Below, piece by piece: positions 22,764 to 33,650 of a stretch of 64,000 bases of DNA. Position 1 is the first letter of the stretch, and the number at the start of each line of letters is the position of its first letter. Origin of the DNA: Colocasia esculenta (taxonomy: Eukaryota; Streptophyta; Magnoliopsida; Alismatales; Araceae); NCBI GenBank assembly GCA_014218235.1, contig CM024760.1, forward strand, positions 139,887,245-139,951,244, written 5' to 3'. The notes beneath the pieces are model-generated. The model had not been told where the DNA came from. It made no database searches and saw only the letters and a list, made by a program, of their open reading frames with translations. A program made the position numbers and the translations under genes.

Positions 22764-23763
22764 ACATTCAATCAGGATTGCACATTCCTATTTCTCTTCT
22801 AATGGAAGTAAACTTATCTTCAGGGAGTGGTTTACTAAAAATATCAGCTAATTGATTATTTGTAGTAACAAATTCAAGCAAAATATCACCATTACTTACA
22901 TGGTCCTTGATGAAATGATGTCTGACCTCAATGTGCTTGGTTCTTGAATACTAGATAGGATTTTTGGTCAGATTGATTGCGCTTATGTTATCACATAGCA
23001 TTGGAATTTCATGCAATTTGTGACCATAGTCTTCTAGTTGATGTTTGATCCACAGTAGTTGAGTGCAGTAACTTCCAGCTACAATGTATTCTACTTCTGT
23101 TGTGGACAATGCTACTGAATTTTGTTTTCGGGAAGACCAAGAAATTAAACATCCTGCAGGAAATTGACAAGTACCACTGGTGTTTTTTCTATCTATTTTG
23201 CATCCAGCATTGTCAGCATCACTATATCCAAGCAGTTTAAATTCAGAACATCAGGGATACCATAAACACAATTTACTTGTATTAATAAGATATCTAAAAA
23301 TTCTTTTAACAGTATTAATATGAGATTCTCTAGGTTCATCTTGAAATCTGGCACACAAACATACACTGAACATTATGTCTAGCCTACTAGTAGTAAGATA
23401 GAGTAATGACTCAATCGTACCTCTATAGATCTTTTAATCTACTTTCTTTCCAATTAGATCACTATCTATTTTAATTCCTGAGTTCATGGGAGTTCCTAAA
23501 GGCTTACACGTGTCAAAACCATGTTTAGAAAGCAAGTCTTAAACATACTTGGTTTGAAAAATATGAGTGCCTTCCTTGGTCTGCTTGATCTGCAAGCCAA
23601 GAAAGTAATTAAGCTCACCCATCATGCGTATCTCAAACTCACTTTGCATAAGTTTTTCAAAGAATTTGCAAAGTGATTCATTAGTAGAACCAAAAATAAT
23701 ATCATCAACATATATTTGTACAATTAAGATCTCATCATAAAATTTCTTAATAAATAAAGTACT
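22764..23763 (-). pseudogene. pol: Sirevirus C pol: RT C-terminus and RNase H
   Basis: Minus-strand reading gives the RT catalytic YVDDIIFGS (about 23700-23730), MMGELNYFLGLQIKQ, LLGYSDAD, SWSSRKQNSVALS, CDNISAINLTKNP, HFIKDHVSNG and the pol end NQLADIFSKPLPED. There are several substitutions to stops (for example after QTKYV and NPI). It is cut on its upstream side by a gypsy LTR at 23769. Divergence from A and B marks C as the oldest of the three sireviruses, or as a separate family. Confidence 0.85.
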
Positions 23764-23768
23764 ATCTA

Positions 23769-26700
23769 TGTGACGGCCCTCGTTACACCGGTACGGTCAT
23801 ACCGACCCACGTCGGTATAGCGAGAGTCCTCACAGTGGGACATTTACCCAAACGATACAAACAGCTGAGATACACGCGAATATACAACAGAGTAGCGGAA
23901 GTAAAAGAGAACTATCTCCATTCATTCATCATCCACATTAACCATACATGATTTTTCGCCCTTAACAAAAAGGAACTAAGAGTTCACATGATTTAAATTG
24001 CTGAAATAGAATTACAAAATGTCCACATAATACATTCCTTTCATAATAATTCTAATACAATGTTTCAAGTACATACTATGAAGTACACAAATCTCAAGAA
24101 CTCCAAACTAGCTAGTCTCCACGCTCGGAGTCCGTCTCTGCTGCCTCCTCCAAAGGTACTGTGTCACCAACTATACCTGTACGCCGAAGCAAGGAGTGAG
24201 TCCAAGGACTCAGCAAGCAACACTACTCATGATGTACACTTAGAAGTCCTAGTGGTTTCTACATGCACATTACAATTAGCAACACATAGCATGCTAGTCA
24301 TTTCAAGTTTTCTACCTATCATGAACATTCTACAATTTTATACATAACTCATGCTTTCAGATTTCTAAAATAAACTTCACCTATCACATGGTCTCTATTC
24401 AATTTACTCATGAAACTTTAATCTTTAAAGAGTCAAATATGAGAGCTATCAACATGAACAATTTACATGCATGAAAGGTAACGCAACTAGCATGGGTTTT
24501 ACACATTTTTAAACACATACATGAACCTTTTTACATGTTTTAGGTTGCTGATTTCACATGATTCAATGGCTATAAATCTACACATGAGGGCTACAATGTT
24601 GCTTAAAACATATCATATGAACAATCTATCATGCTATTTGCACACATATTCATTAGTTGTCCCTAACATGGACTCTAAACATTTTTGCACACATAAACAT
24701 AAGAATAATAACATGCATTTTCTGAATTTACATGGTTTCAGATTTAGTCTCACATGGGTTTCAATAACACATTTACACATCTAGAATTTCACATTTTTCT
24801 TTACACTAGTTTCCTCTTTTCACATGGTTACACTTTACACATACACATTCACATGTCACTTACACATTTACACATGGTCACATACACATTTCACATTACA
24901 CTTTACACATTTTTAGGTGCCGTGACACATAGTCCAAACCACCAAAGAAGGACATATACACATCACATTACACATAGACGCCATCTAGGCATTCCAATGG
25001 CGACTCTTGGACTGCGCAGACCGGGAGAACAAGTCTCCACCCTAACCAGTGGTACTTGTCCACCTCCAGGATTTCCCCCTAATGCCCTTAGGGTCACTTA
25101 ACACAATGAACTTTCTCAGGGGGACTTTTCCCTGATACAGCTCCACTGCCCTCTACGGAAGTAGTGTCACATTGGCACAGTTACACATTTACACATTTAC
25201 CGTTTTACACATGGTTTTACACTTTACACTTTCATCACATTCGCTTTCTCACTCACATGAATACCTCTGTTTTTCCTAACATGGTACTACCAAAATTTCA
25301 AGGTTTAACACACAGTAAACACACTAATCATGCTGGGTTTAAACAAAATCTAATCACATTAAGATCATATGCACGAATTATCACATTTCACATGAAAAAC
25401 ACATCACTTTTTATTTACTGATCCAAAAGACCTGAAAATTTAACCACATGCTGTTTTCGGGTTCAAGGTCATACCCTCAATTTTTCAGAATTTTCTGAGC
25501 TAAATAGGATTTACAGAAAATAAAACGCCTAATTAGCATGCTATTAACAACTTAAGTTAACATGGGTCTAACACATTTTGCAAATTAGCCACTTGCTGTT
25601 TAAACATAAGCTATTCACATATGCATGAACTGAGAACACAAAATTTTCCTAATTCATACATCTATGGATTGAATACTACAAATCATTCTTGCATGTTTTC
25701 ATTTTATTCTACCGAACTTATTAGCAATTTCGCAAGCATGCATGAATTACCAAAATTTCAAAACATACATACATGCCCCACAATTCTTCATGAATAGACT
25801 GCAACCAAGACATTCAACTAATCCAAATCATGGAACATGGATTTGCAAAATTATCTACAAGTCATGCTCACAAATTTAAAAGATACTATTAACCCACATT
25901 CACCATCACACCACATTCATTCACACACCACAATGCACAATATACATAGGGTATAAGATTTACCATATATCCTCATCACCTAAAACATACCGAAATTAAT
26001 GTATAAAAGGGACAGAACAGCTCACTGTTCTGTCCAGAAGAACTCGACGGCGGTCTCTGACCGCTGACTCAGGGTCAGCGGCATGGTCGATGGACGCCAA
26101 GAATGAACTAGACGTCCAGGGACCTTGCCGTCTAACCAGGTCTGTGCAGAAACACAGACCCGAGCTCTGAATCTTGGGTGAATTGGAGGGTCTAGGACTC
26201 GAGGAAAAATCCATAAAAATCACAAAACCATCCTAGACTCATAAGGGGACATCAAGGATAGGTCACTTGCCTTTCAAAAATTCTTCTAAGGGATTTAAAG
26301 GCTTGGTGAAGACCTCCTTGGGCAGTCCCAAGAAAGTTGCAGAACCTCCCTCTAGATCGCCTTCCTCCGGGCTCCTGGGTGATCTCCACGCCGAGGGGAT
26401 GTCGGGGAAGCCTTCCTCGTTGGTCCAGCAACCTCCTTGCAGTAGGGGGACGCCGGATCAAGGTCCAAGGGGTCGGATTTGAGGGTGCTAAAGTGGGTTT
26501 TTCTCACAGGCTTCTCTAGGGCTTTTCTTTCCTCTATTTCTCCTCTTGCAAGGTGAAGTGAGAAGTGGGAGAGACCAAATTTGGGTTCAGACCTAATGAG
26601 ATCCCCTCACCCACTCACCATACCGATTTGACAGCCTTAGAGCCGTTGGGGTACATCCCCCAATGGTGGCCATGCCTTGCTCCCGGATTTTCTGGCTCTG

Positions 26701-27058
26701 CAACGCATGCAGGCCAGAGAAGTTGGCGTCCATATCGCTGGACGCCGGAGTTAGTGTTTGCGTCCATGTCTGGACGCTGACACCAGCTCAACGGCCTGGG
26801 CTTGACGCCATGGTGGCCTTCGGCCAGAACCCTAATTATGCAGAAAACCATGCATACCAAGCATATATACATGCATTATGTATACGGTATTGTATCCACA
26901 CTATCATCATGCAATACATACATTATTTATACTTAATATAAACACATGCACACGTAATTATACTAATTTAATACGTACGTAAATATGTACATACATACAC
27001 AAGTACAAATATTCACACATAGATACAAATAATACGACGGAAATTAGAGGGCCTTACA
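23769..27058 (-). mobile_element. Solo LTR of a Ty3/gypsy element (3290 bp)
   Basis: The ends are TGTGACGGCCCT and AGGGCCTTACA, near-inverted and in the TG/CA form. ATCTA lies on both sides (23764-23768 and 27059-27063), a perfect 5-bp target duplication inside the RT of element C. No internal domain is present, so this is a solo LTR left by LTR-LTR recombination. Orientation is taken as minus by alignment to the LTR at 33651-36395, whose internal region is attached. Shared landmarks are the AACCAGTGGTACTTGTCCAC block and an ACTCAGCAAG block. Small frames inside are not conserved and are not genes. Confidence 0.9.
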
Positions 27059-27063
27059 ATCTA

Positions 27064-27640
27064 CTTTACCTCTTGCAAACCATGTGATAGAAGATAAGCA
27101 CTTAGTCTTTCATACTAGGCTCTTGGAGCTTGTTTCAGACTATATAATGTCTTCTTTAATGAAAAAACATGATTTGGATATTTAGTATCTTCAAAACCAA
27201 GTGGTTGCTCAACATAAACTTCTTCTTTTATGAAACCATTCAGAAAAGTACTTTTAACATCCATTTGATACAAATTGATATTAAGAGAACATGCATATAC
27301 TAATAAAATTCTGATTGCTTCTAATTTAGCAACTGGAGCAAAAGTTTCATCAAAATCATTGTCTTCCTCTTGGGAGTATCCTTGTGCTACCAGTCTGGCC
27401 TTATTCTTGGTGATTACTCCTGATTCATCCATTTTGTTTCTGAATACCCATCTGGTTCCAATAACTGGATGGTCAGAAGGTCTAGGTACAAGAGTTCAGA
27501 CTTGGCTGCGTTGGAACTGGTTAAGTTCCTCTTGCATAGCTAGGATCCAAGATTCATCTGCTAGTGCATCATTGATTGTCCTACGCTCAATCTGGGAAAC
27601 AAATGCAGTATAATCACAGGGAATATTCATACCTCTTGTT
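27064..27640 (-). pseudogene. pol: Sirevirus C pol: reverse transcriptase N-terminal part
   Basis: Minus-strand blocks are ALADESWILAMQEELNQF, RPSDHPVIGTRWVFRNKMDE, NKARLVAQGYSQEED, YQMDVKSTFLNGFIKEEVY and LYSLKQAPRA, followed by a stop. The domain continues after the solo LTR at 23763. The typical GIDFDET appears as DNDFDET. Single stops (for example after RSQV) show decay. Confidence 0.88.
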
Positions 27641-28775
27641 CTTACTCTATATTGAGGATCACCTATGATATTTTCTCTTGGATGATCTCTCTAATATCTT
27701 ATTTCTCTTGAAAGTTCTTCATATGATTCTTCTTATTGTTGCAATTCTTCTAGTGGAGGATCTTCCTTGTCTTCACATGTTTCTTTAAGAGAAGCTTGTT
27801 TCAGATCCCTGCACAATTCTTCAACAACATCTTCTTCTTCTATTTTCTTAATAGAAGGGTTAGTCTCATTAAATAAGACATGAAATGTTTGTTCAATGGT
27901 TAAAGTTTTTTCTATTGAACACCCTATATCCTCTAGATTTTGACATGTATCCTAGTAAAAATCCGTCATCACTTTTAGCATCTAATTTGCCTAAATTATC
28001 TTTACCATTATTCAAAATGAAACACTTACAACCAAAAGGTCGAAGGTGACTGACGTTGACTTTTTCTCCTTGTATAGCTCATAAGGTGTTTTCTTCAAAA
28101 CTTGTCTGATCATGCACATGTTGATGATGTAACAGATTGTGTTGACTGCTTCTGCCCAGAAGTATCTTGGTAGATTGTATTTTGTAAGCATAGTTCTGGC
28201 CATGTCCAGTAGTGTTTTGTTCTTCCTTTTTGCTACTCCATTTTGCTGAGGTGTTCTAGGTGCAGAGAAATTATGTTCTATGCCACTTTCTTCATGAAAT
28301 CTGACAAATTCATCATATTTGAATTCTCTACCATGATCAGATCTGATACTGATTATTTGATATTTCTAGTTCTTTTGTACTAATTTATTGAATTTTAGAA
28401 AATCTAAAAATGTCTTTGATTTGGCTTCTAAAAATGATACACATGTGTTTATTGAATAATTATCCACTATTACATAACCATATGTCTTTCCTCCAAGACT
28501 TACTGTTCTTATAGGTCTAAATAAATCCATGTGAATGAGTTCCAATGGTTTGGAGGTTGTTACCAATGTCTTGGACTGAAATGATGTCTTGGTTTGCTTT
28601 CCTTTTGCACAAGCTATACAGATTCCAGATTTCTTTAACTTCAGTTTTAGAAGACCTTCAACTAAATCATGCTTGATTAATTTTTTGATCACTGAGGTGC
28701 TTGCATGTCCTAGTCTTCTATGCCATAGATTAGTCTCTTCATTCTTTATAGTTGTAAGATACAAGTTGACTTCTT
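27641..28775 (-). pseudogene. pol: Sirevirus C pol: integrase
   Basis: Minus-strand reading gives the zinc-binding start LWHRRLGHASTSV, then CIACAKGKQTKTSF, IHMDLFRPIRTVSLGG (first catalytic Asp), a degraded second-Asp region near 28330-28350, and NLPRYFWAEAVNTICYI. GLY to ARG in the usual LFGP motif, frameshifts around 27950 and 28360, and stops near 27690-27740 make it inactive. The acidic linker between integrase and RT is at about 27660-27860. Confidence 0.85.
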
Positions 28776-29345
28776 TCAGTTCTCCCAGTTGTAAGGTGTA
28801 CAGATTTTGACTCTTAGAGCTTCAAAAATTTTTCCATTCTTTTGAATAACACACTTGTCGTTCTGAAAATTTACCAAGTGACATTTGTCACATAATTGAC
28901 TGATACTAATGAGATTATGATTTAATTGTTCAACATACATAACATCTTCTATTAAATCATTTTCTTTTATTCTTACTATTCGACAACTTAATACTTTTCC
29001 TTTTCCATTATCACCATATATGACTTGATCAACATCATCTCTGAAAGTTGTAAATAATTTTCTGTCTCCTGTCATATGCCTAGAGCACCCACTACCCAAA
29101 TACCATTTGGATGCTCTCAGGCACCCTTGATCTAGTCCTACCATGAGGGCTAGATTTACTTGTTCCTCTCCTTCTGATTCTGAACTTGAAGTTTCTGAGC
29201 TTGTTACTTCCTCATTGTCCCATGCCGTGGCTATTGCTTTCTTCTTGTATTTACTGAACTTTCTTTCTTTGCCTTTCTTTTTCTCATGCTTGTCAGCCTG
29301 ATCTTTCTTTATGAGTTTAGGGCACTCTGATTTGAAATGTCGCAT
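28776..29345 (-). pseudogene. pol: Sirevirus C gag-protease junction, internally deleted
   Basis: One open stretch joins the second half of the gag zinc knuckle (HFKSECPKL) through a Lys-rich and an acidic Ser/Glu-rich segment directly to the protease region WYLGSGCSRHM and LNHNLISISQLCDK. Two things differ from A and B. The long coiled-coil and second knuckle between the acidic segment and the protease are missing. The catalytic Asp of the protease is replaced by Gly (codon at 29094-29096), so the protease could not act. Confidence 0.85.
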
Positions 29346-30187
29346 TCATAGCATGTTGGCTCATTCTTCTTTTCCCTTTTAAAATATTTCTTTGAGCCAA
29401 ACTTCTTTTTCTTGGCAAGGATTCTTTGAAGTTTTCTTGATAGTATGGCTTCATCATCACTATCTTCAGATTTTTCTTTTGAGTCATCAGACGATGAAGA
29501 GGAGGAATCTGCAACCTTCAACGTATTTGGCATTTTCTTTTTTGAAGAGCATTCATAAAATATTTCCATGTTAATGTCATGAGCTATGAGACAGCCAATT
29601 AGTTTATCAATAGGAAGTTCAGTAAGATCATGCGCCTCTTTAATAGTAGTGACTTTGGGAGTCCAAGTGACAGTTAATGATCAAAGAATTTTTCTGACTG
29701 TTTCTTCATTTGTGAGATTTTTACCTATTGAACTCAAACCAACTGTTATATTGGTGAATCTATCATACATTTGAGTAATGTTTTCATTGGGTAACATTTT
29801 GAACAATTCATATTGAGATACAAGAATATCTATTCTAGTTTGTTTAACTTTATTTGTTTCTTCATATGTTACTTTTAGTTTATCCCACATTTCTTTTGCA
29901 GTTTTACATGCGGATAATCTATTAAATTCCTTTTTAGATAATGCACAACATAAATAATTCTTAGCCTTGTAGTTTAGAGACATGTTTCTTTTATCAACTA
30001 TCGACAAGGCAGAAGTACCATCAGCAAGTACAGTAAAATCACCTTGCTCTATTACCTGCCACAGATCAAAGTCTGTGCCTTGGATGAAGAATTCTATTCG
30101 CATCCTCCAATATTGATAATCTTCACCATCAAAGAATGGTGGCCTTATAACAGATTGTCCTTCATAGTTATGAGCTTCAGATGCCAT
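29309..30187 (-). pseudogene. gag: Sirevirus C gag, N-terminal and middle parts
   Basis: The minus-strand start ATG at 30187 opens a copia gag with PPFFDGEDYQYWRMRIEFF, DLWQVIEQGD, ALSKKEFNRLSACKTAKEMW and FTNITVGLSSIGKNL. The frame breaks near 29680, then resumes with an acidic Ser/Asp-rich segment, KLQRILAKKKKFGSKK and the first half of a zinc knuckle (CYEC). No primer-binding site is found upstream of 30187, so the 5' leader and 5' LTR junction of C are lost or interrupted. Confidence 0.87.
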
Positions 30188-30727
30188 CTCTTCTCATAAT
30201 CATGATATAACCATTTTTCTGAATTAAATCTATCATATCATACATTATTAACACCTAACAAAAATTACAGAAATTAATAGGGTTATTCAGAAAATACCAA
30301 TATCTTACAAAATCCTCCATAGTAGGTAACATGCCCTTACTGAACCATAAAAGTCTACTTTACACTTATAATCCACAAAAACCCATCACATACATTATAA
30401 TAGAGTTTTTCTACAAAAATAAGAACTTAACGACAATGTGTTTGTTGTTAAGGGTGGTTGGCCGCAATATCGACTGCCATCGACCCAGAAACTTGGCGAC
30501 AATCTTCATTGCTGTCAACCTCCTATCTATAGAAAGTGCAGACAGAAAACTAAAAGAAAGGGAATTTGGGGATCCAGGACACGAGAAAAAAAAATGAGAA
30601 AATCACAAAACCTAAGTGATAGGCACATGGAAGAACCCCTAAGTTGCCTCCAAAAAACTTCCTGAAGATCGAATTGAGATGATGACACCCTCCTCGGCCT
30701 ATTGGATCGGGATGGAGCTTTAGATGT
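30188..30727. other. AT-rich segment, possible gypsy LTR remnant
   Basis: No coding frame of note. The part at 30420-30690 resembles, in order and wording, the inner part of the gypsy LTRs (repeated GACGGCAA/GGCGACAAT-like words, then AAATCACAAAACC and a CTTGCCTC-like segment). The likeness is weak and no boundaries or target duplication were found. Confidence 0.3.
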
Positions 30728-31645
30728 CCTAGAGGGGGGTGAATAGGACTTCTTGCACTTTTAATAAATTTATATAAAAACATATAACACTAAATAGTAA
30801 TGTTAGTATTTAGTGTAGTGTGTGTGAAACATGTGAGAACTTGGCGGAAACAATCACACAAGTGCACAAAGGATTTATCCTGGTTTGGCTCTTCCAAAAA
30901 GGAAGTCCTACATCCAGTCCTCAAGAACCCCTTGGGATTTCACTAAATTGCCAAGAACACTTGGCCTTCTCTCAACCTGAGAGGTATTACAACCCACTTG
31001 TTCCCAAGAACATTTTTCCTATACAAAGGGGTATTTCAACCACTTACAACCGTAGGTCTTCCCTTCACAAAGGGGCACTATAAGGAACAAACCCCCTGCT
31101 AGTTTCTTACACTGAAAACTATATAGTGTGTCTACTCAGGAGAATGAGCAAACACAGAAGATCAGAAAGAGATACGAGTATGACTCCTTCTGACACTAAG
31201 AGGGTGGACTAAAAAGGAAAACCATAGTAGCAAAAGGCCACTCAAAGAAAAAGACTTCTAAATGCAAGAGAGCTTTGGAAGTCGAAGCTTGAAGCAGGCT
31301 CTCTTCAGATCTTGAGCTCTTCTCTCTTCTGTGTGTGTGTATGCTCTATGTGTATTGCAATGGTGGATCAATTTCTGAAATTCAAACTTCAGCTATATAT
31401 ATAGTCTTTAGAAATTTCCCATTTGAAAACAACCATTGGAAAATAGCCGTTTGAATTTGATCATTGGGTCTTGAGACTTGGAGACTGCTGAGATCAAATC
31501 ATCAGCGAGCAAATCTTCTGTCTTCTGAGTCTCAACGGCTTCAGGCTATAGACATTGTTGTATGGCTCTTCTTCAGATAGTTCTTCCTGATTTTCTGCAA
31601 TCACCATACCAAGTCTTTTCTTTTTCTCGGGGTGAGTCTTGTGAT
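30728..31645 (-). repeat. Sirevirus-like LTR fragment
   Basis: The minus-strand end has a CACCCCCCTCTAGG stretch like the C-run close to the LTR ends of A and B. Beyond it a GGTTTGGCTCTTCC... region and AACCCCTTGGGATTTCACTAA parallel wording at 37560-37630 in the LTR of B (AACTTGGGATTTCACTAACC). A TATATATA lies at about 31395. It is cut off at 31645 by unrelated sequence. It could be the 5' LTR of C, but the primer-binding site that would prove it is missing. Confidence 0.5.
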
Positions 31646-33650
31646 TGTAGACACCCGATTCTGGCCCATAAGTTGAACCATATTTCCTGATTCCCTTAAT
31701 GAGCCCCAAGTTGGTCACTCACCCTGAGCCCATTCGTTAGCCATGTTTTGAGCCCATTAAAGTCCAATTCTCAACTTATCACGTCCAAATATCACTTTCA
31801 AAGTCCTTGTCCTAGGGTTTCAATCCTCAAACCTTAATGTGACGGCCTTGGGGGTCGCGTTCATGACAATTGATCGATTAACATCCCAATATGATTGGTT
31901 ATCATTAATATGACGGGTCATGGTGTCGCGTTAGCATCAAGGTCGCATCCACTCTGGCTGTCGTGATAGCCCATGCATATCCATTCACGTGCCTTCATTG
32001 TCGTGACTAACTTGGCCATCGCGACAAACCTTGTCGCATCCCCACGACATGTCGCGACATGGTCTGCATGCGCTGGCTTCGCAACCACCTCCCATTTATC
32101 CTCCATTGGGGGTCTATCCTCATCCACAACAACTCTAACCCCCCAGCCGCAGTTTGAGGTTCCATCTCACCTTGGAACCCCCCTAGGACTCTTCCCATGT
32201 AGATTTACTTGAGCTTTTATTATTTTCATGGACCATTATCACTTATGAACGAGAGTTTCTCTCTCCTCTCTATATAAGTGACCCTTACTCTTTCAGAATG
32301 AGAGGAGGACCCTTAGCTACCATGAAGTGCTACCAAAATCTTATTAGAGCTCTCACTTAGCTCGTAGCCCTCCCATTTCCTCCCATTTCCCCATTATTCC
32401 CTTCACCAAGTCACACTTTTGCCTTTATGCATGGAGCTTAGTAACTAGGAGGACAACTTCCCCACCTTTCAGAGGCTGCTGCATGACCCAAAGAGCATCA
32501 TCTACAGCCAGGGAGTCGCCCCTTTGGGGGGCCTTTCTTCCTTCCCTCCTTCTCATTTTCTTTTATGCATGTTGTTATTTTCTTTTTAAATAGAAGCATA
32601 TCTCCATTCCCACGTTTTATACAACCCAAGGGGTTTCTAAACACCCCCCAGGTTCGTTCCCTCCATGCTTCATTCCTTTTCTTTCATTTTGAATAGATGC
32701 TTCACTTAAATATGGTCTAACAGGGTTTTTTTTCTTCTTCTTGTGTTTTGTTGTTTTGGCAAGTTCTAAAGCAAGATTAGACGAGGGGATCTTGTTCTCT
32801 AGCTAGCCAGAGGACAGGAAGGAGGTCCCTCCATCTATCTCCCACACTATTGAGAAGGCGTCAGACTCCCACATCGTGAAATCAAGAACGTGACTAGTCG
32901 AGGCGTTGCGACAGGCTTCGTATCGCGACGGGCCCTCCCATTACGACATCTATAAGTGACCCTTCTCATTTCCTTTTCCTAGCATGTTAGCCTTCTATCT
33001 TCATTCATATTCTAAGGCAACATGTTAGGTGGTGATTACATTCCATATACCATACAGTGACACTTCATGTTGTGTGTTTTGAGGGGCGCGCAACCATGTA
33101 ATTACACCTTTTGGTGATCACGGTGGGACCTCCATTGCTAGCCTCGTTTGTGTTGCTTGTTTACCTGCCATGTTTGTGTGTTTATTTATTCATTAGAATC
33201 TGTTAGGGCTGTTCTTTTACTTTTTGTTCATTTTTCTGTGTTCTGTTGGTGTTGCGATGGATCGTAAGGTCGCGACATGGTCGCGTCCATAAAGGCGGAC
33301 GCGAGTTTAGGTACACGTTCTTCTCACTGTCCTCCATCCTGATTTTCTTCTAAAAGATTTCTTATATCATCTCCACGTTGCTATATCATGTATACCCGCA
33401 ATTCTCTGTGCTAGAACCTTGCTAGAGTTTGGTTTTTTATGTTATTTTCACTGCCTGTTTCTAGTGATGTCGCGACATATCAGGCTGACGCGACGAGGTC
33501 GGGCCATAGGAGGAGGACACGACAAAAGGTACACACTGTTTGTTATTGTTTTCCATTCCATGTGTCAGTTTCTGCTTGTCTAGGGAGTCTTCATCTGTTG
33601 TTTATCTTATTTCATGTTGTATTGCACTTTTGATTAGTCTGTTTGCTTAC
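31646..33650. other. TCGCGAC-rich segment, possible LTR of unassigned gypsy element
   Basis: It starts TGTAGACACCCGATTCTGG, a start form seen in some plant gypsy LTRs. It carries many GTCGCGAC / TGTCGCGAC words (31920-32070, 32880-32960, 33240-33300, 33460-33530). CTATATAAGTGACCCTTACTC near 32268 and a similar CTATAAGTGACCCTTCTC near 32950 look like duplicated promoter parts. No second end or target duplication was found, and no conserved protein is encoded. Confidence 0.35.

Noticed and set aside
24060..25421. Histidine/threonine-rich plus-strand frames in the solo gypsy LTR
   Set aside because: They come from repeated ACACATTTACAC words; no start context, no conservation with the related LTRs.
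31646..31650. GTGAT before 31646 as a target duplication for the TCGCGAC-rich segment
   Set aside because: Occurrences of GTGAT downstream are not preceded by a CA end, so no matching right border was found.
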